NCBI GenBank assembly: GCA_016703425.1
Contig: JADJCA010000009.1
Coordinates: 124,001-188,000 of the forward strand
DNA length: 64,000 bases
DNA from: Myxococcales bacterium
GTDB lineage: Bacteria; Myxococcota_A; Polyangia; Polyangiales; Polyangiaceae
Direction of reading: 5' to 3'
Shown: positions 63,001 to 64,000 of the stretch, in pieces
Layout: the number at the start of each line of letters is the position of its first letter
Numbering within the stretch: position 1 is the first letter of the stretch
The notes under the pieces: generated by a model
Told to the model about the DNA's origin: nothing
The model's database searches: none
The model's input: the letters and a program-made list of their open reading frames with translations, nothing else
Program-made: the position numbers and the translations under genes

Positions 63001-63950
63001 TGGCCCACCTGCTCGACCGCTTCTTCGGCGAGCTTCACGACGCGCTCCCAGTCGCCGCCCTTCTTGCCGTAGACCTCCCTCAAGAACTGGAAGGCGCCCT
63101 CGTTGTCGGGATCAAGCTTGAGCGCGTCTTCAAGGAAGCGCGCCCCGACGTCGATGTTCTGGTGGCGCTGCACCCAGCGCTTGCCGAACATGAACGCAGC
63201 CTTGGCGCGGCGCCCGCGGTCCTCGATGGTCGTGAGGATCTCGACCTGCGTGGCCTCGAGCTCTTCAAGCCGCGACTTCTCCGCGAAGAGACCTTCGAAC
63301 GTCAGAGCGATTTCGCGATCGAGCGGATCTGTGGCGTAGGCCTTCGCGAGCTGCTGCTCCATCTCGTCGGGAGCAAAGCGCTTCGACATGCGCGCAGCGC
63401 GGAGGAGGAGCCTCGCGCGGCGGCCGGTGTCATCGCTCGCGCCGGCGGCACGCAGCAGCCCGGCAACACGCTCCTGCCAGGAATCGCTGGTGGTCTGAAG
63501 GTCCGAGAGGCACGCCGCGGCGTCCTCGCCGGCCCCGGCGGCCACGGCCTTGCCGTAGGTCGCCATCGCCTTGTCGTATTCGCCAGCATCCGTTTGAACG
63601 TCACCGAGCTCACGGAGCAACAGCGCTGCCGACGGCCCCGACGCGCCGGCCTTGAGCTCGAGCTCAAGCAGGCGCTGGACCATGTTCAGCTTTCCGAGGT
63701 CCCAGTAAATCGACCGCGCCGCCTCGAGAGCCTCGATGAGCGCCGGGTTCAACTTGTAGGCATCTTGGAAGTGCCGCAGCGCCTTGGCTCCCGCCAGGAA
63801 CTTGGTCTCGAGCACGCGCCCGAGTCGCAAGTGGCAGGTGGCTTTCGCAGCGGCCTCCGAAGCCGCGCTGATGCCCTTCTCGAGCTCATCGATCAGCGTT
63901 TGCCAATCGCGATTGGTCTCGAGGTTCGTGAAACGCTCCTGAAGATCCAT
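53901..63950 (-). CDS. Giant TPR-repeat scaffold protein, 5' portion (candidate GltI/AgmK-like)
   Basis: 3,349 residues from the ATG at 63950, which has GAGGA 6 bases upstream. The N-terminal 330 residues are TPR-like (DLQERFTNLETNRDWQTLID, AKATCHLRLGRVLETKF). A Pro/Glu/Ala linker follows (about 420-570) with five near-identical 20-21-residue repeats. The rest is an array of tens of degenerate TPR units of the form KIARLYE..L.D...AI..Y..VLELDP.N..AL.ALE.LY....RW.DL. No signal peptide, so cytoplasmic. The last ~25 residues (VSPLHGSQGLPAG...) are frameshift product. Repaired, the protein is 3,898 residues. The gliding-motility protein GltI (AgmK) of Myxococcus is a comparably huge TPR protein, so homology is possible but untested. 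Confidence 0.85.
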   Translation of the reverse strand: MDLQERFTNLETNRDWQTLIDELEKGISAASEAAAKATCHLRLGRVLETKFLAGAKALRHFQDAYKLNPALIEALEAARSIYWDLGKLNMVQRLLELELKAGASGPSAALLLRELGDVQTDAGEYDKAMATYGKAVAAGAGEDAAACLSDLQTTSDSWQERVAGLLRAAGASDDTGRRARLLLRAARMSKRFAPDEMEQQLAKAYATDPLDREIALTFEGLFAEKSRLEELEATQVEILTTIEDRGRRAKAAFMFGKRWVQRHQNIDVGARFLEDALKLDPDNEGAFQFLREVYGKKGGDWERVVKLAEEAVEQVGQNGTATFLHVQAGTIAWRELGNMIRARSHFEKLVQLAPEHPQLKAFELQIGETLKDKPRTSRPAEEETSFAALGALLDEERVRASQAPRRGPQSSKRPSREMPAAAPEPEAHPEPVQAREPSAPPPAPELEAQPEPVQAREPSAPPPAPEPEAQPEPVQAREPSAPPAPEPEAQPEPVQAREPSAPPPAPEPEVQPEPVQAREPSASPPPAAQASAPPPAASIAPAPKPAAQPGDPGKIAELRAQAEKQEAAKRFNDYVKTILQLAGLVEETSEKVALFMRAADLYVTKFANQAEAVKAYEQVIGLEPDNATAVDYPRQAYEKRRDWEKLLGLERREAERLDAGPARAAKFHEIAKLATERVKKPEICIELWQEVLASDDGNLDALTALGPLYERTKEFDKLAQVLERQAELSYDNASKIQIFGKLGAIYGDRLNNDEGAVNAWRALLALDPNERKAQEALKKKYLALGRWDDLEVFYAESGKWDEFIRVLEQQEAKETDAQAKIGLLFKIAELWADKKQKNDRAAKAYEKVLELEATNLRAAEALIPIYTTASNAKALASVLEVKLGHEEDESAKIALLREVAALCEGKVKDPQRAFERYLSAFELAPADEQARVDVERVAKVTGAWDKLESAYVRAVEGADNNGERDLAIALRLRLGRVLVEEAGRVDDALATYRAVYEADGENAEAMGALERLYRQTGRHKDLLEIYEKQRDLTYEPDQKRRIQYEIAKLYEAEMRDVDKAIETYTAVLDDEPADARALAALDVLYGQLERWEPYADVLRRRIDLEQGTDALVDLKFRLGTTLEKHLGDAPGALENYREILALKPTHDGARLALEALLTNEDLKADAASILQGIYEERGDFQKLIGTLEILAATESVPAQRVALHRKIARIAGASLSNYDRAFDALATALREEPALAETRHEIEQVADVADAWSKLVALYKEIAGAVGDAQLAREYWLKVGAVDQKLNLVDDAAQAYTQMLALDAADADALQALEELFSRTERWTDLIGVIQRRIDQTFEPEVRESLLVRTAEIYDQKLAKPDEAIAAYKKVLELDAASLRALQALDALFTRQELWTDLAENLEAQLGVVTVDEQQIDLMLRLAALRESRMQEVEAAIEGYRTVLEREPTNADALQALERLGKEAQHELVIADLLEPLYRQLGDFQKLIGAHEVQVRRSDDVARKVELLHQIAQLHEDSAGDLASAFSTLARALKEDAANETTQQNLDRVARATSRFADLAQVYERLSEELLGAGEGASDGAALASSLLMMAARVYEQDMGDVETAVLRYRKVLEVDGGSQAAALSLERLFRGIGRYADLSLVLQKKAEIVDEPAEKKDALFQAAQIEEDVLEKPEAAIAVYNKILEIDADDLRATDALIKRYLGLSRWNDLLSVYAKKADLVADPEEKKRIFYQVGAVYERELNDVEKSIDTYNRILELDPDDLQALSRLDVLYERAQNWAELLNVLTREAEMTGDRAEGISFQYRIAELYEKRLGDVTRSIELYRDILQQEPSHEPTLKALEALKSGDVDPLGAAAVLEPVYEAATDWTRLISVHEVQVTHASDPFQKVELLHRIARLHEDALDNHHVAFDTYARGLAFDNGNELTLQNLERLAMVVSRWQQVGALYDAELSKLRADNPERFVELGLRTSQIFEIQLEDLEGAIERYRRVIEADPENQAAVRSLDRLFSQAERWSDLAAILSREAEIGQSPDEILEFKYRLGQVQEHRLKNLDAAIAAYRDVINAAPEHQTTLDALEQIFGRGDKQMDVAEILEPLYRAAGEWEKLSKVYEAQLAHITEEADRLAHYYKLAELYEEKLLDTPNALGTFVRALKEYPLDERSGEDAPRLAAAVDGGWEALANAYADVLGLHQDPAVQGAIGKRLAKTFEDELGEVSKAEETYRYVLTVDPLEVDALANLDRIYVMLDSFPELAGVLEQRVKATQDTLELVELYSRLGDLYEQRLNQTSDAIRAWRRIFDELDKTNDGAIQALARIYQETGKWTELNGVYERELENATGDVAEAEIRAKIARLASERLSDPQRAIDTWKQVLDLRGEDPEALGALANLYEGLEMWRELVEVLERQFEIASGDDERVNILTRRARIFSDKLSKDEVALEDWNRVLDVDYANLAALRAIAQIRRRQQDANELAQALHQTVDRATNFLDPDELREIFRELGRTYQQVLQQPYDAADAWRKLLESGPDWEGFDALEQIYSSEERWTDVIDIKMQRAAATEDPAQKIEELRTVAAIWTDTLGEADSATVAYQTILEADPTNDEAFTELERRHRDAGRWEPLIELYLARLETREETGDKTELLRKIARVFEEHLDDKGQAFDALVNAFSEDFHDRETAKYLERMAQATGRWGELIQAANGWLKEQTEPKQKIRLCLHLAKWYGEDLGHPEYAQPYYAQIVQLDPNNVGALRQMGQLYRKNGNWQQLGATLTRALDVAITDVDRKETMTELGELYDAQLNQQDQAVSYFKSALEVDGEFLPAIENLERIYAARGQNRELADILSRKVVALTAPVEIANTKLRIAGLYESNLNDPTKSAQVYREVLEIDATNLQAMRGLVRVYEALQQWAELVRILEAELDVVTTERERIDVLMHLARLQEEQFLKADVAAQRLEQVIEIDPNHEEAYVALARSYRKLRQWLELINTYERHISATADRQTKIELYGAIAQVYSDEIDDIDRAIDAYRNIVDLDDTHIDSLESLAKAYDKQGDAAQSVEFMTRVADLTQDSKQRVEAYYRIGKALDEKLGDRVSAQDRYEMALDIDPSHVASLASLRVIAMDNADYDRAARFLDQEQSYTAAPRQRARLLVELGRLREERLGEHDSAVLAFEAAREADEENEDAALPLADHYIGVEDWEKAEPLLDMLVRKAGKRERHEQHELQRKLGAVAAKLGKDDKAFKAYSAALQLDLTDQATIRGLADASFNLKDWGNALTNFQKVLTSLGEDETEARADVYFKLGCIKREQGQAKQAINNFEKALGVDSSHRPTLEALVSPLHGSQGLPAGCRLQAAGPRQRL
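62392..62688 (-). repeat. Five tandem 60/63-bp repeats encoding a Pro/Glu/Ala linker
   Basis: Copies beginning GGCTCGCGCGCTTGCA on the plus strand start at 62392, 62455, 62515, 62578 and 62641, so units are 63, 60, 63 and 63 bp apart. Each encodes EAQPEPVQAREPSAPPPAPEP with small changes. The 60-bp unit lacks one Pro codon. All units keep the frame of the giant TPR gene. Confidence 0.93.
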
Positions 63951-64000
63951 GGATGTCCTCGGTCGATTCAACCGGCTGGAGAGACTCTTGCACGACAACG

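Overview
This is a GC-rich, densely coded chromosomal window with no rRNA, tRNA, CRISPR array, phage or insertion sequence that I could recognise. The gene content points to a Myxococcota bacterium, most likely of the Polyangiales type. The indications are about 18 predicted lipoproteins (many with Asp/Ala/Ser-rich linkers), an FHA-linked sigma-54 activator, a GspE-N/GAF-like/HEAT protein, a giant TPR protein and several secreted proteins of unknown role. The taxonomic call is inference from style and content, not from a marker gene.

Layout. 1-2.4 kb: end of an MFS transporter, an orphan modB, a small membrane protein and a secreted LolA-like protein. 2.5-5.5 kb: two tandem lipoprotein serpins separated by heptamer and hexamer repeats. 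6-11.5 kb: a MarR regulator, a YwqK/MORN-like protein fused to DUF4259, a proS-hisS pair and a GST. 11.5-17.6 kb: a lipoprotein, an acidic protein with a double-glycine leader, and a SWIM/SNF2 helicase gene behind a lipoprotein gene. 17.7-28.3 kb: acyl-CoA ligase, papain-like lipoprotein, NAD-dependent epimerase, lipoproteins, an Imm10-like protein, a PGPGW membrane protein with an MBL hydrolase, and an S41 protease lipoprotein. 28.3-31.6 kb: a Tat-type lipoprotein, a collagen-like Gly-rich lipoprotein and a small secreted protein. 31.7-39.9 kb: the GspE-N/GAF-like/HEAT protein, hemD and a lipoprotein on the minus strand, facing hemB, a lipoprotein, ppa and another lipoprotein on the plus strand. 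40.7-45 kb: riboflavin cluster ribE-ribBA-ribH-nusB followed by an M17 N-domain protein and a NUDT19-like Nudix hydrolase. 45-52 kb: AMIN/amidase_3 lipoprotein, a YbjN/CesT-like protein, a one-TM Pro/Ala-rich protein, a TPR/PEGA protein, a lipoprotein, the sigma-54 activator and a Cys-rich mini-lipoprotein. 52.3-63.95 kb: one giant TPR gene broken by a single-base frameshift.

Functional links. ribE, ribBA and ribH make riboflavin, but the GTP cyclohydrolase II half of RibBA has lost its zinc ligands, so GTP ring opening must be done by another enzyme outside the window. hemB and hemD supply two steps of tetrapyrrole synthesis. The serpins, papain-like protein and S41 protease form a cell-surface proteolysis and inhibition set, though nothing in the sequence ties them together directly.

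Cross-cutting observations. At least nine genes have a TANNNT hexamer 6-9 nt before the start codon and usually no Shine-Dalgarno, which suggests leaderless mRNAs. Two genes (serpin 1 and the giant TPR gene) each carry one apparent single-base frameshift, either assembly errors or real lesions.
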